Below, piece by piece: positions 52,912 to 64,000 of a stretch of DNA of 64,000 nt. The stretch lies in NCBI RefSeq assembly GCF_001997295.1, contig NZ_CP019605.1, forward strand, positions 62,001-126,000, given 5' to 3'. How positions within the stretch are numbered: position 1 is the stretch's first letter; the number at the start of each line of letters is the position of its first letter. The notes below the pieces were generated by a model that worked only from the letters and a program-made list of their open reading frames with translations, did no database searches and was not told the DNA's origin. A program made the translations under genes and the position numbers. This DNA comes from Tessaracoccus flavus. GTDB lineage: Bacteria > Actinomycetota > Actinomycetes > Propionibacteriales > Propionibacteriaceae.

Positions 52912-54204
52912 TTGAAGATCGTCGTCGTCGCCCTAGGGAAGATCGGCCTGCCGCTGGCCGTCCAGTTCGCCGACGCCGGCCACGACGTGGTGGGCACCGA
53001 CGTCAACAGCGCGCTCGTCGAGACGATCAATGCGGGCAAGGAGCCGTTCCCGGGAGAAGCCCAGCTCCAGGAGAAGCTCTCCCGCCTCGTCCCGGCCGGC
53101 AAGCTCCGCGCGTCGACCGATACCACCGCCGCCGTTCGCGAAGCCGACGCCGTCGTCGTCGTGGTGCCGCTGATGGTCGACTCGGACGGCGCCCCCGACT
53201 TCCGCTGGATGGACGACGCCACCCGCGCCATCGCGGCCGGGCTGAAGCCGGGCACTCTGGTCAGCTACGAGACGACGCTGCCGGTCGGCACCACCCGCAA
53301 CCGGTGGAAGCCCATGCTGGAGGAGGGGTCCGGGCTCACGGAGGGCGACGACTTCCACCTCGTGTTCTCGCCCGAGCGTGTGCTCACCGGTCGGGTGTTC
53401 GCCGATCTGCGCAAGTACCCCAAGCTCATCGGGGCGCTGACCGAGCAGGGCGCCGCCAGGGCCACGGCGTTCTACCAGGCGGTGCTCACGTTCGACGAGC
53501 GGCGCGACCTCGTCCGCCCCAACGGCGTGTGGGACCTGGGGTCGGCGGAGGCGGCCGAGATGGCGAAGCTCGCCGAGACCACGTACCGCGACGTCAATAT
53601 CGGCCTGGCCAACGAGTTCGCCCGCTTCGCCAGCGAGAACGGCATCGACGTCTATCAGGTGATCGAGGCGTCCAACTCCCAGCCCTACAGCCACATCCAC
53701 CGCCCTGGCATCGCGGTCGGCGGCCACTGCATCCCCGTCTACCCCAAGTTGTATCTCTGGACCGACCCTCACGCCAGCATCGTGCGCACCGCCCGGGCGT
53801 CGAACGCGGCGATGCCGGCCTACGCCGTCGAACTGGCGGACCAGGCGGCGCGCGGGCTGACCGGCAAGCGCGTCGCGGTCCTGGGCGCCTCCTACCGGGG
53901 AGGCGTGAAGGAGACCGCGCTCTCGGGAGTGTTCCCCGTCGTCGCGGCGCTGTTCGAGCGCGGCGCCCACGTCGGAGTTCACGACCCCCTCTACACCGAC
54001 GAGGAGCTCGCCCGGCTCGGGTTCAGCCCCTACCATCTGGGCGAGGAGGTGGACGTGGTCATCCTCCACACCGACCACGCCGCCTACCGTGAGCTGTCCT
54101 CGTCGGACTTCCCGGGCGCGAGGGTCGTCGTCGACGGCCGCCGCTCGCTGGACCCCGATCGCTTCACCGACGTGAACCTTGTCGTCCTTGGAAAGGGAAA
54201 ATGA
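52912..54204 (+). CDS. UDP-N-acetylglucosamine 6-dehydrogenase-like (WbpA-like)
   Basis: 430-aa nucleotide-sugar dehydrogenase. The NAD motif is KIVVVALGKIGLPLAVQFA, where GLGYVG is replaced by ALGKIG; catalytic cysteine C273 in GIAVGGHCIPVYPKL; ERVLTGRVFADLRKYPKLIG is the WbpA/WecC-type pattern. It would make UDP-GlcNAc-uronate, the substrate of the WbpB-like enzyme. TTG start at 52912 with AAGGAG at 52900-52905. The downstream glycosyltransferase overlaps by 4 nt. The window has two other dehydrogenases, so exact substrate is inferred from context. Confidence 0.85.
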   Translation: MKIVVVALGKIGLPLAVQFADAGHDVVGTDVNSALVETINAGKEPFPGEAQLQEKLSRLVPAGKLRASTDTTAAVREADAVVVVVPLMVDSDGAPDFRWMDDATRAIAAGLKPGTLVSYETTLPVGTTRNRWKPMLEEGSGLTEGDDFHLVFSPERVLTGRVFADLRKYPKLIGALTEQGAARATAFYQAVLTFDERRDLVRPNGVWDLGSAEAAEMAKLAETTYRDVNIGLANEFARFASENGIDVYQVIEASNSQPYSHIHRPGIAVGGHCIPVYPKLYLWTDPHASIVRTARASNAAMPAYAVELADQAARGLTGKRVAVLGASYRGGVKETALSGVFPVVAALFERGAHVGVHDPLYTDEELARLGFSPYHLGEEVDVVILHTDHAAYRELSSSDFPGARVVVDGRRSLDPDRFTDVNLVVLGKGK

Positions 54205-55673
54205 CTGTGAAGGCCCCCCGCATCGTCTTGTTCCGGCACGCGCCGGTCGACTTCGACTCCCGCATCAAGCGCGTTGCCCGGACGCTGCAACGCGGCGGCT
54301 TCGAGCCGATCATCATCTCCGTTGAGCCGGCCGACGGCGAGTCGGGCGAGTTCCTGCTCGGCGGGGACATCCGCGTGATCCGCGTGCCGCTCAAGGTGGC
54401 ACCCGCGGCGCCGAAGCCGGCGGCGCAGGTGGCCGCCGACGCGGACAAGCTCCGCCGCCAGCGCAAGGTCTACGCCCAGCGTGTCAGTGGCCTGGACGCC
54501 AGGTCGGCCAAGTCGGCCATCAAGTGGGGCCTGACGTCGGGACGTCTGGCCTCGATGCGGGGCAACAGGTTCGCCAAGGCTCTGCTCCGCCGCGCCAACA
54601 GCGCGAAGGTGGCGCTGGTGGAGCGGAACCATCCGTTCAACAGCCTCGATCTGGCCGCGAACCACCCCCAGGCCTACAACATCACCCACACCCTGACGGA
54701 CCTGCTCGTCTCGCTTGAGCCCGACGTGCTGCACGCCCACAACCCGGTCGCACTGCCTGCTGCGTACGAGGCGATGGTGCGGCTGAAGGCACGGGGCAAA
54801 ACGGTCAAGCTCAGCTACGACGTCCGCGAGGACTTCGCCGGGCTGCCCGACAAGGAGATCGGGTCCCGCAACGCCTTCGACGCGGTGCTGGAGATGGAGA
54901 AGCGGTTCATGCCCTTCGCCGACTACGTCTGGACGGTCACCGAATCGCACGCCGAGCTGCTCAAGAAAAAGTACAACCTGCCCGTCCTACCCGACACGTT
55001 CGTCAACATGAGCGTCTTCCAGCCCATGGTGGGCGACATTACGGTTCGTGAGGCGGCCGGGTTGTCCGAGGACACCCCGCTGCTCGTCTACGCCGGCATC
55101 ATGAGCTGGGCCCGCGGCATGGAGACGCTCATCGAAGCGATGAGCATGGTCGACGAGGCGGTGCATCTGGCCATCGTGTCGGTCCCGAACCCGCACCCGA
55201 TGAAGCCCAAGCTGGAGGCGCTGGCCGAGGAGTTCGGGGTCCTCGATCGGATCCACTTCGTCGACCCTGTGTCGCAAGCTCACCTCAGCTACTACCTCAG
55301 CGGGGCCGACATCGCCGTGCACCCGCTTCCCGGCGGGTCTCCGAATCACGACCGGACGCTGCCGAACAAGCTCTTCGAATACATGCACGCCGAGCTGCCC
55401 CTGGTGTCGTCCGACGCCAAGACCATGGCGAAGTTCGTCGTCGACAACGGCATGGGTGAGGTCTTCCGCTCCGAGGACCCCGTCGACCTGGCCCGCGCGA
55501 TCTCCCTGGAGTTGCGCAACCCAGTGAGCCAGGAGCACATGCACGCGCTGGCAGAGAAGTTCAGCTGGCAGGCGAACGAGCCGAGGATCATCGAGGCGTA
55601 CTCCCGCCTGACCGGCTTCCCCGGCACCCTGGCCGACGGCGAGTTCGGCACGACGGAGGTCACCCCCGCCTGA
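54201..55673 (+). CDS. Glycosyltransferase family 4
   Basis: 490-aa GT-B enzyme. N-terminal APRIVLFRHAPVDFDSRIKRVARTLQRGGFEPIIIS; acceptor region with LHAHNPVALPAAYEAMV and LSYDVREDFAGLPDKE; donor half LLVYAGIMSWARGMETLIEAM, LSYYLSGADIAVHPLPGGSPNHDRTLPNKLFEYMHAELPLVSS. A basic insertion (about 70-130) precedes the acceptor site, as in the 850-aa enzyme at 32838; the two share the VYDAREY/SYDVRED type of motif. ATGA overlap with the dehydrogenase indicates coupling. Last gene of the glycan locus. Confidence 0.88.
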   Translation: MTVKAPRIVLFRHAPVDFDSRIKRVARTLQRGGFEPIIISVEPADGESGEFLLGGDIRVIRVPLKVAPAAPKPAAQVAADADKLRRQRKVYAQRVSGLDARSAKSAIKWGLTSGRLASMRGNRFAKALLRRANSAKVALVERNHPFNSLDLAANHPQAYNITHTLTDLLVSLEPDVLHAHNPVALPAAYEAMVRLKARGKTVKLSYDVREDFAGLPDKEIGSRNAFDAVLEMEKRFMPFADYVWTVTESHAELLKKKYNLPVLPDTFVNMSVFQPMVGDITVREAAGLSEDTPLLVYAGIMSWARGMETLIEAMSMVDEAVHLAIVSVPNPHPMKPKLEALAEEFGVLDRIHFVDPVSQAHLSYYLSGADIAVHPLPGGSPNHDRTLPNKLFEYMHAELPLVSSDAKTMAKFVVDNGMGEVFRSEDPVDLARAISLELRNPVSQEHMHALAEKFSWQANEPRIIEAYSRLTGFPGTLADGEFGTTEVTPA

Positions 55674-55720
55674 TCCCTGAGCCGACGCCCGATCCTGCAG
55701 TTCGCCGTCGGGCGCGATTC

Positions 55721-55900
55721 GCCAACGGTCACCGGGAAACGCCAACGGTCAGCTGGAAACGCCAACAGACAGAGGGAAACGCCAACAGACAGGGCGCAAC
55801 GCCGACGAGACCAAGCGACGCCCGCGAGATCTCGCGGGCGTCTATGAGTCTCGCAGGCGTGACCTGATATCGGTTGGCCTTTCCCGCTGCCCGTTGGCGT
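55721..55900. repeat. 20-bp-phased mirror array with central palindrome, copy D
   Basis: Left boxes GCCAACGG/GCCAACAG begin at 55721, 55741, 55761 and 55781 (with a degenerate GCCGACG at 55801). The palindrome at 55817-55842 is a perfect 26 bp (half GACGCCCGCGAGA; axis 55829.5). Right boxes GTTGGC begin at 55873 and 55893. Convergent intergenic position between the last glycan gene and the quinone oxidoreductase gene; 55901-56104 shows no gene. Confidence 0.88.
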
Positions 55901-56104
55901 TCTGCGTTGCCCGCTGCCGGAGGCGCCGCTGCCCCCGACGTCCGGGAGGACTGACAGCCGGTCCTGCGCTGTGTTCGGCGCTCAGCCTGCTGCAGCCCCA
56001 CGCGCTCGACGACCGGACCTCGCCCGACGGCACGCCGATTGCGGTGCAGCTGCCCGACAGCGACCGTGTCATCGGCGCCCGCCCCTCGACGACGCCCCCC
56101 GCCG

Positions 56105-57070
56105 TCAGTGCACGAGGACGATCTTGCCGACGTTGTCGCCGCCGGTCAGCTGCTCGTGGGCACGGCGCACCTCGTCGAACGGGATGCGGGTCTCGGGGGA
56201 GAGGCGGATTCGGCCGTCCGCGAGCATCGGCCAGACCTCGGCCTCGACGGCGGCGCAGATCTCCGCCTTCTCGTCGGTTGGGCGGAACCGCAGCGAGGTG
56301 GCGGCGATCGAGGCCTGCTTGCTGAGCAGTGCCCCGAGGTTCAGCGTGCCCTTGACTCCACCCTGCAGCCCGATCACGACGATCCGTCCGCGCTTCTTCA
56401 GCGCCTTGAGGTTGAGCTCCAGGTACTTCGCGCCGATGATGTCGAGGATGACGTCGGCACCACCGGTGGCCGCCTTGAGCGCCTCGACCCAGTCCCCGTG
56501 GTAGTCGAGGGCGTGATCGGCGCCGTGCGCCAGGCAGTGCTGCAGCTTGGCGTCGCTGCCGGCGGTGGCGACGACGGTGGCGCCGAGCGCCTTGGCGTAC
56601 TGCGTGGCGAACGTGCCGATGCCTCCTGCCCCGCCGTGCACGAGGAAGGTCTCGCCGGGAGAGAGTTGACCGACCTTGAGGTTGGACACCACGGTCGCCG
56701 CCACCTCAAGGACGCCGGCCGCGGAGACGAGGTCGACCCCCGGGGGCGGGGGGATCAACTGGCCCTCGGGCGCGACGAAGAACTCCGCGTACCCGCCGCC
56801 GGAGAGCAGCGCGACAACCTCGTCGCCCTTCCTCCAGCGGGTGACCCCCTGGCCGACCTCCTCGACGACGCCGGAGGCCTCCAATCCGATGACATCGGTG
56901 ATGCCGGGGGGCGGGGGGTAGTGACCCTGGCGCTGCAGGACGTCGGCGCGGTTCACGCCGGACGCCACCGTCTTGACGAGGACCTCACCGGGTCCGGGCT
57001 CCGGGGTGGGCACATCCTGGATGGTCAGGGCGTCGACGTCGCCGGGATTCTCAACTACAACTGCACGCAT
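56105..57070 (-). CDS. NAD(P)H quinone oxidoreductase, PIG3-like
   Basis: 321 aa, zinc-free medium-chain dehydrogenase. Blocks: MRAVVVENPGDVDALTIQDVPTPEPGPGEVLVKT, ASGVNRADVLQRQGHYPPPPGITDVIGLEASG and FLVHGGAGGIGTFATQYAKALGATVVATAGS (NADPH loop). The RADxxQRxGxYPPPPG stretch is diagnostic of the PIG3/TP53I3 group. Catalytic zinc cysteines are absent, as expected. ATG at 57070 with GGTTGGAG upstream; the open frame beyond it overlaps the pgi promoter region. Divergent from pgi. Confidence 0.92.
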   Translation of the reverse strand: MRAVVVENPGDVDALTIQDVPTPEPGPGEVLVKTVASGVNRADVLQRQGHYPPPPGITDVIGLEASGVVEEVGQGVTRWRKGDEVVALLSGGGYAEFFVAPEGQLIPPPPGVDLVSAAGVLEVAATVVSNLKVGQLSPGETFLVHGGAGGIGTFATQYAKALGATVVATAGSDAKLQHCLAHGADHALDYHGDWVEALKAATGGADVILDIIGAKYLELNLKALKKRGRIVVIGLQGGVKGTLNLGALLSKQASIAATSLRFRPTDEKAEICAAVEAEVWPMLADGRIRLSPETRIPFDEVRRAHEQLTGGDNVGKIVLVH

Positions 57071-57172
57071 GCTCCAACCCTGCCACATCGCCCGCGGCTG
57101 CCCACCGAGACAGGGGGTGGGGAGGAGCGGGGTGGGAGTAGCCAGCACGGAGGTTTGGCCTAGGCTAGGCCC

Positions 57173-58838
<1,666 letters not shown>

Positions 58839-58846
<8 letters not shown>

Positions 58847-59534
58847 CGACGTCGGCTCGAGCAGCGACGGGGCGCGCCCCCGTCGCCGCAGGTTGCGCTG
58901 GGTGCTGGGCCTGGTGGTCGCGCTGGCGGTGGCTCCCATGCTGGGAGCGGCCGTCCACGTGGGCGTCGGCTCCTGGGGCGGTGCCTACGACGTCGAGGGC
59001 GTCCCGGAGCGCGCAGTCGGAATGGTCCTCGGGGCCAAGGCGGGACCCAACGGGCCGTCGGACTTCCTGGCGGCACGGCTCGAGGTGGCGCGTCGGCTCT
59101 ACCGGCAGGGCAAGATCAGCGCCATCCTCGTCAGCGGCGACGGGCGGGAGCGGCCCAGCTCAGAGACCGCTGCGATGAGGGACTATCTCGTCGAGCGGGG
59201 CATCCCGGATGAACACATCGTCGAGGACCCCGCTGGTTTCGACACCTACGACTCGTGCGTCCGCGCCCACGAGGTGTACGGCGTGCGCGAGCTGATTCTG
59301 GTCACGCAGGACTATCACCTGGGCCGGGCGCTGACGATCTGCCGGGCCGCGGGGATGGACGCCGTCGGGGTGGGCGACACGTCGATGTTCGGCCGCTACC
59401 CCCTCAACTGGATCAAGGGCTGGCTGCGCGAGTGGCCGGCCAACGTGAAGATGGAGTGGGACCTCCTGACGGCCCGGCCGCCGCAGTCCGACCCGTTCGA
59501 CGGCGCGCTGCTGGAGGCGGTCGGGGACCGGTAG
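58839..59534 (+). CDS. SanA/YdcF-like (DUF218) membrane-anchored protein
   Basis: 231 aa. An N-terminal transmembrane anchor ([20 protein letters not shown]) is followed by the ElyC/SanA/YdcF domain: [42 protein letters not shown], with [32 protein letters not shown] and [12 protein letters not shown]. SanA-type proteins affect envelope barrier function and vancomycin sensitivity in enterobacteria; the enzymatic activity is unclear. GTG start overlapping pgi by 8 bp. Confidence 0.87.
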
Positions 59535-59582
59535 CGGCGGCCGGGTGCTGCAAACGGCACTGTCAGGAGTACGGTTGCGCGA

Positions 59583-60920
59583 GTGCTCACTGCTCTGCGT
59601 AGGTTGAGCCCCCTGCGGGCCATCCTCGTCGCATTCACCACGGCCGTGTGGGTGGGCGTCGGGCTGCTGATGCTCCCGATCGCCAAGCGCGGCCCCGGCG
59701 GGGCCTCCTTCCTGGAGGCGTTCTTCACCGCCACCTCCGCCATCTGCGTGACAGGCCTCACCACCGTCGACACCGAGCACTACTGGACGCCGTTCGGGCA
59801 GGTCATCATCATGCTGCTCATCCAGGTGGGCGGCTTCGGCGTGATGACACTGGCCACCTTCATAGGGTTCGCGGTGCTCGGCAAGCTGTCGCTCCGCTCG
59901 AAGCTCACCGCCGCCACGGAGGCGCACACCGCGGGGCCGGGCGGTCTGGGTGAGGTGCTGAAGGGCATCGTCCTGGCGAGCCTGCTGATCGAGTCGGTGA
60001 CCGCGGCAACGCTGACGTTGCGATTCTGGGTCGGCTACCCCTATTCGCTGCCCGAGGCGGCCTGGCGCGGTGTCTTCCACGCGGTGTCGAGCTTCAACAA
60101 CGCCGGTTTCGCCCTCTACAGCGACAACATCATGCGGTTCGTGGGCGACCCCTGGATCTGCCTGCCGCTCGCGGCCGCCACCATTCTCGGAGGGCTTGGT
60201 TTCCCCGTGCTCCTCCAGTTGAAGCGGTGCGGTATCGACGTCATGCGGTGGTCGATGAACACCCGGCTGGTCATCGTGCTCAGCCCCATCCTGCTGCTGG
60301 GCGGCTGGCTCTTCATCGGGGTGCTCGAGTGGTCCAACCCGGGCACGCTGGGACCTCTGTCCTGGCCGGACAAGCTGCTGGCGAGTTTCTTCCACTCGGT
60401 GCAGACGCGGACGTCGGGCTTCAACTCCGTCGATATCGGCGCCATGCACGGCGCGACCCGCCTCGGCATGGACGTGCTGATGTTCATCGGCGGCGGCCCG
60501 GCCGGCACCGCCGGCGGCATCAAGGTCACCACCTTCGCCGTGCTCTTCTTCATCATCTGGACCGAACTGCGCGGCGACACCGCAGTCCACATCTTCGGCA
60601 AGCGACTGTCCCGCGCGGTCCACCGGCAGGCGATCTCGGTGGCGCTGCTCGCCGTCGCCCTCGTCGTCATGTCGACCATGGCGCTGCTGCTGCTCACCCC
60701 GTTCACCCTCGACGTCGTCTTGTTCCAGGTGGTGTCGTCGTTCGGCACGGTCGGGCTCTCGACCGGCATCACCGCCGCCCTGGACCCGGTCTCGCAGCTC
60801 GTGTTGTGCTTCCTCATGTACGTGGGCCGGCTCGGACCCATCACGTTCGCCTCCGCACTGGCGCTGACGCCGCGCAGGAGGCTGTTCGAACTACCCAAGG
60901 AAAGGCCGATCATTGGTTAA
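59583..60920 (+). CDS. TrkH/KtrB family potassium uptake protein
   Basis: 445-aa membrane translocator of the K+ transporter superfamily. Pore loops are seen as FTATSAICVTGLTTVD, VSSFNNAGFALY, SVQTRTSGFNSVD and SFGTVGLSTG; each carries the selectivity Gly. The overall length fits KtrB. It forms the channel with the KtrA-like regulatory ring encoded next, 8 bp overlapping. GTG start at 59583. A passive Na+- or nucleotide-gated K+ uptake role in osmotic and pH control is expected. Confidence 0.93.
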   Translation: MLTALRRLSPLRAILVAFTTAVWVGVGLLMLPIAKRGPGGASFLEAFFTATSAICVTGLTTVDTEHYWTPFGQVIIMLLIQVGGFGVMTLATFIGFAVLGKLSLRSKLTAATEAHTAGPGGLGEVLKGIVLASLLIESVTAATLTLRFWVGYPYSLPEAAWRGVFHAVSSFNNAGFALYSDNIMRFVGDPWICLPLAAATILGGLGFPVLLQLKRCGIDVMRWSMNTRLVIVLSPILLLGGWLFIGVLEWSNPGTLGPLSWPDKLLASFFHSVQTRTSGFNSVDIGAMHGATRLGMDVLMFIGGGPAGTAGGIKVTTFAVLFFIIWTELRGDTAVHIFGKRLSRAVHRQAISVALLAVALVVMSTMALLLLTPFTLDVVLFQVVSSFGTVGLSTGITAALDPVSQLVLCFLMYVGRLGPITFASALALTPRRRLFELPKERPIIG

Positions 60921-61602
60921 TCTGCGCTCCCTCCGCAAACCCGACTCCGCCGGGATGGCCGATCACGTGGTGGTGATCGGGCTCGGCCGATTTGGCGAGT
61001 CCGTGGCACTGGAACTCATGGCCACCGGCGCCGACGTGCTGGGAATAGACATAGGAGAAGACCCAGTCGCGCGGATGAACGCGCGGCTCACCCATGCAGT
61101 CCAGGCCGATGCCACCCGCGAGGAGGTGCTCCGCCAGCTCGGCGTGGATGAGGCCGAGTACGTGGTGGTCGCGATTGGCGATTCGATCGAGGCGAGCCTC
61201 CTGACGTCGTCGCTCGTCCTCAGCTTCGGGGTGCCCCAGCTCTGGGCGAAGGCCGTGTCTGACGCTCACGGCCGCATTCTCGAGCAGATCGGCGTCCACC
61301 ACGTGGTGCACCCCGAGCGCGAGATCGGGCGCCGCGTCGCGCACCTGCTGCGCGCCCGACTCCAGGACTACATCGAACTCGGCGGCGGGTACGCGCTGGT
61401 GCGCACAACCCCGCCGGCCGCGGTGATCGGCCGCCCGATCAGGGAGATCCACGTGCGCCGCAACTTCGGGGTGACGGTGATCGCCTCGAAGGGATCCGAC
61501 GGCGATTGGAAGGACGTCACGGGCGACACGGTGCTGGCCGACGGCGATGAGATCCTCCTGACCGGACCCATCGCGAAGGCGGAGCGCTTCCACCTGAAGT
61601 GA
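60913..61602 (+). CDS. TrkA/KtrA family potassium channel regulator
   Basis: 229 aa: RCK_N domain with HVVVIGLGRFGESVALELMATGADVLGIDIGED (nucleotide-binding glycine motif and acidic residue) and RCK_C domain (GGGYALVRTTPPAAVIGRPI...DGDEILLTGP). It binds ATP/ADP or NAD and gates the TrkH-like protein. TTG start at 60913 overlapping the previous gene by 8 bp with AAGGAAAGG in front. An internal ATG at 60955 would give MADHVVVIGLG; both are possible. Confidence 0.9.
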   Translation: MVNLRSLRKPDSAGMADHVVVIGLGRFGESVALELMATGADVLGIDIGEDPVARMNARLTHAVQADATREEVLRQLGVDEAEYVVVAIGDSIEASLLTSSLVLSFGVPQLWAKAVSDAHGRILEQIGVHHVVHPEREIGRRVAHLLRARLQDYIELGGGYALVRTTPPAAVIGRPIREIHVRRNFGVTVIASKGSDGDWKDVTGDTVLADGDEILLTGPIAKAERFHLK

Positions 61603-61725
61603 CAACTCCGTCGGCCGATCGGAAGTTCGAGACACCAGGATCCCAACGCTGCGACGAGGGTGTCGGACCGGGTACCATCACGGCGGCAATGCAAGCTCAG
61701 GGGGGCCAAACGGTTCGGAGCCGCA

Positions 61726-62499
61726 ATGGAACGTCTCGACGAAGGCGCCCGTCAACAAGCGATCGCTGATTCGGTCGAGCGGATCGGCCGCGCGCGGGTG
61801 GCCGACCTCGCCCGCGAGTTCGCCGTCTCCACGGTCACCATCCGCAAGGATCTCAACGCTCTCGAACGACGCGGCGTGCTGAGGAGGGTGCACGGCGCGG
61901 CCACACGGCTGCGGGCGTCCGACGGCAGCGCCTTCCCGAGCAGGGTGAGCCTCTGCCCGCAGGAGAAGCGCGACATCGCGCGGCGCGCTGCCCAACGGGT
62001 GCCGGACGGGGCCGTCATCGCCCTGGACTCCTCCAGCACCGTGTATTTCCTCGCCAAGGAACTGCTGCAGCGGCGCGGCCTGACCGTCGTGACCTACTCG
62101 CTCCCGACGGCCTCCCTGCTGCTCGACGGCTCGACGGCCACGGTCCACCTCCTCGGTGGGGTGCTGTCACGATCGACGAGAGCGGTGATGCCGCCGGCGG
62201 ATCTGGGGGCCCCCAGCGTCGAGATCGAGATGTTTTTCGGCGGTGCACACTCCGCCTCCCCTGAGCTCGGGTTGGGGGAACCGGATGAGGCCGAGGCAGC
62301 CACCAAGCGACACCTGGCTCTGCTCGCTCCCCAGCGCTACGCCCTGCTGACGTCGGACAAGGCCGACGAGACGGCCGCGCACACGTACCTCGGCCCCGAC
62401 GAGGTGACGGGCATCTTCACCGACCCCGGGCTGCCGGCCGACGTGGTGTCCCGCTGGCGTGCTGCAGGCGTCCGGGTTGACGCCGGACGCACCCGTTGA
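61726..62499 (+). CDS. DeoR family transcriptional regulator
   Basis: 257 aa with an N-terminal winged helix (RQQAIADSVERIGRARVADLAREFAVSTVTIRKDLNALERRGVLRRVHGAA) and a C-terminal sugar-phosphate sensor (DeoRC: VIALDSSSTVYFLAKEL...LLTSDKADETAAHTYL). The start at 61726 has CGGAG upstream; the frame extends to 61660 without support. It is followed 99 bp later by the FGGY kinase and probably represses that sugar operon, responding to its phosphorylated product. Confidence 0.9.
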   Translation: MERLDEGARQQAIADSVERIGRARVADLAREFAVSTVTIRKDLNALERRGVLRRVHGAATRLRASDGSAFPSRVSLCPQEKRDIARRAAQRVPDGAVIALDSSSTVYFLAKELLQRRGLTVVTYSLPTASLLLDGSTATVHLLGGVLSRSTRAVMPPADLGAPSVEIEMFFGGAHSASPELGLGEPDEAEAATKRHLALLAPQRYALLTSDKADETAAHTYLGPDEVTGIFTDPGLPADVVSRWRAAGVRVDAGRTR

Positions 62500-62598
62500 C
62501 CGACCCGGACGCGTAAGGTTCGAGGCGCAAGGGCACCCTGACCCTGCACCGTCAAGGCCAGCGCGCAATGATGGTGCACGACACTGCAAGGAGGCACC

Positions 62599-64000
62599 AT
62601 GGACGCAAGCACCGCCATCAGCCGAGGCGAGACCGCGCTGGGCATCGAGTTCGGATCCACCCGCATCAAGGCCGTTCTCATCGGACCGGACAACTCCCCG
62701 CTGGCAACCGGCGGACACGAGTGGAAGTCGTCGTTCGTCGACGGTGTCTGGACCTATTCCCTCGACGACGTGTGGGCCGGCGTGCAGGCCGCCTACGCCG
62801 ACCTCGCCGCGAACGTGCAGGAGCGCCACGGGGTGACGCTCCAGACCGTCGGTGCCCTGGGTGTCTCCGCGATGATGCACGGCTACCTCGCCTTCAACGC
62901 CGACGGCGAGCTTCTCGTGCCGTTCAGGACCTGGCAGAACACGATCACCGGTGAGGCCGCGGGCGTGCTCACCCAGCTGTTCCAGCACAACATTCCGCAG
63001 CGGTGGAGCGTCGCGCACCTGTATCAGGCCGTCCTCGGCGGCGAGGAGCACGTCACGGACATCGACTACCTCGTGACCCTCGCGGGATACGTGCACTGGC
63101 GCCTGACCGGCGAGCGTGCGCTCGGCGTCGGCGACGCGAGCGGCATGTTCCCGATCGATCCGGCCACCGGCACCTACGACGAGGGGATGCTCGGCCAGTT
63201 CGACGAGCTCGTGGCGGACAAGGGGTATCCGTGGCGGCTGGCGGACCTCCTGCCGCGCGTGCTGCCCGCCGGCGCCGCCGCGGGGACGCTCACCGACGAG
63301 GGCGCCCGCCTGCTCGACCCGACGGGCCAGCTCCAGCCCGGCGTCGCCGTCGCACCGCCCGAAGGCGACGCGGGCACCGGAATGGTGGCCACCAACTCGG
63401 TCGCCCGCCGCACCGCGAATGTGTCCGCCGGCACCAGCATCTTCGCCATGGTGGTGCTGGAGGGTCAGCTGAAGGCACTGCATGAGGAGATCGACCTCGT
63501 GACGACCCCGGCGGGCGACCTCGTCGCGATGGCCCACTGCAACAACGGAACGATCGATCTCTCCGCCTGGGTGTCGCTCTTCGGGGAGGTTGCCACCGCG
63601 GTCGGAGCCACGATCGGCATGAACGAGCTGTTCGAGGCGCTGTACACCGCAGCGCTCGACGGTGATCCCGACGGAGGCGGCATGCTGGCGTACAACTACC
63701 TTGCCGGCGAGCACGTGACCGGCCTGGAGGCCGGGCGGCCGCTGTTCGTGCGCACCCCGTCGAGCAGCTTCACGCTGGCCAACTTCATGCGCACCCAGCT
63801 GTTCGCCTCCCTCGGTGCGCTGCGCGTGGGCATGGACGTCCTGCTCAAGGACGAGGGCGTGCAGCTCGACTCGATGTTCGCCCACGGCGGTCTGTTCAAG
63901 ACCAAGGGCGTCGCCCAGCGGTTCCTCGCCGGCGCGATGAACACGCCGGTGTCGGTGGGCGAGGTCGCGGGTGAGGGCGGCGCCTGGGGGATGGCGCTGC
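62599..64000 (+). CDS. FGGY-family carbohydrate kinase, 5' part
   Basis: 467 residues visible, running off the right edge. N-terminal ATPase block [20 protein letters not shown], then [16 protein letters not shown], and the second-domain start ([39 protein letters not shown]). This order is that of FGGY sugar kinases such as xylulokinase or L-ribulokinase. ATG at 62599 with AAGGAGG (62588-62594). The upstream DeoR gene fits a pentose or sugar-acid operon. The substrate is not decided. Confidence 0.9.
   Translation, partial: MDASTAISRGETALGIEFGSTRIKAVLIGPDNSPLATGGHEWKSSFVDGVWTYSLDDVWAGVQAAYADLAANVQERHGVTLQTVGALGVSAMMHGYLAFNADGELLVPFRTWQNTITGEAAGVLTQLFQHNIPQRWSVAHLYQAVLGGEEHVTDIDYLVTLAGYVHWRLTGERALGVGDASGMFPIDPATGTYDEGMLGQFDELVADKGYPWRLADLLPRVLPAGAAAGTLTDEGARLLDPTGQLQPGVAVAPPEGDAGTGMVATNSVARRTANVSAGTSIFAMVVLEGQLKALHEEIDLVTTPAGDLVAMAHCNNGTIDLSAWVSLFGEVATAVGATIGMNELFEALYTAALDGDPDGGGMLAYNYLAGEHVTGLEAGRPLFVRTPSSSFTLANFMRTQLFASLGALRVGMDVLLKDEGVQLDSMFAHGGLFKTKGVAQRFLAGAMNTPVSVGEVAGEGGAWGMAL

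Overview
The window is high-GC, densely coded DNA from an actinomycete. The supporting signs are a WhiB-type regulator with its own helix-turn-helix, an orphan WXG100 pair, frequent GTG and TTG starts, 4-nt GTGA/ATGA overlaps between genes, a DUF1206 membrane protein and an Aat/EcsC/DUF4282 repertoire. A member of the Propionibacteriaceae or a close relative is my best guess; that is inference, because no rRNA or marker-gene search was possible. I found no tRNA, rRNA or CRISPR array.

Layout. 1-715: 5' part of a secreted 5'-nucleotidase on the minus strand, facing away from a 2-oxo-acid dehydrogenase operon (E1 alpha, E1 beta, E2; 972-4576). 4.8-25.9 kb is a housekeeping and accessory stretch: DUF4282 protein, alanine racemase, EcsC-like protein, Aat, Fpg/Nei glycosylase, DUF1206, a TetR repressor with two clear operators facing a GH13 enzyme, a WXG100 pair, prephenate dehydratase overlapping a lipid-kinase-like gene, an MFS pump, SerS, a HAD phosphatase, two DJ-1/PfpI proteins, a trehalose-synthase-like GH13 enzyme with an LLM oxidoreductase, WhiB and ArgG.

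26-55.7 kb is a large surface-glycan locus. It has tandem-domain and single-domain glycosyltransferases, an ABC-2 polysaccharide exporter (permease plus ATPase), UDP-glucose dehydrogenase, WecB/WecC (UDP-ManNAc to UDP-ManNAcA) and a WbpA/WbpB/WbpE/WbpD-like set for UDP-2,3-diacetamido-uronic acid. Two paralogous small membrane/coiled-coil proteins sit towards its two sides. The locus is interrupted by unrelated cargo (AraC, VOC and DUF1801 genes; an IS110 element; an XRE/membrane-protein/truncated-LLM block; kbl-tdh). It carries signs of decay: a frameshifted glycosyltransferase, a glycosyltransferase fused out of frame to an LLM remnant, and a C-terminal glycosyltransferase fragment.

56-64 kb returns to metabolism: quinone oxidoreductase, Pgi, SanA/YdcF-like protein, a TrkH/TrkA potassium uptake pair, a DeoR regulator and the start of an FGGY sugar kinase.

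The most striking unexplained signal is a family of four intergenic elements (5.6-5.9, 19.7-19.9, 39.6-39.9 and 55.7-55.9 kb). Each has a near-perfect 26-38 bp palindrome flanked by mirror-image arrays of GCCAACGG / CCGTTGGC boxes phased at about 20 bp. In all four copies the first box on each side lies at the same distance from the palindrome centre. I know of no described element with this architecture. Two further repeat families (a REP-like CCCTTCGAC/GCTCAGGG element, one copy of which is broken by IS110, and a 31-bp palindrome embedded in about 100 bp of conserved sequence) also occupy intergenic space.
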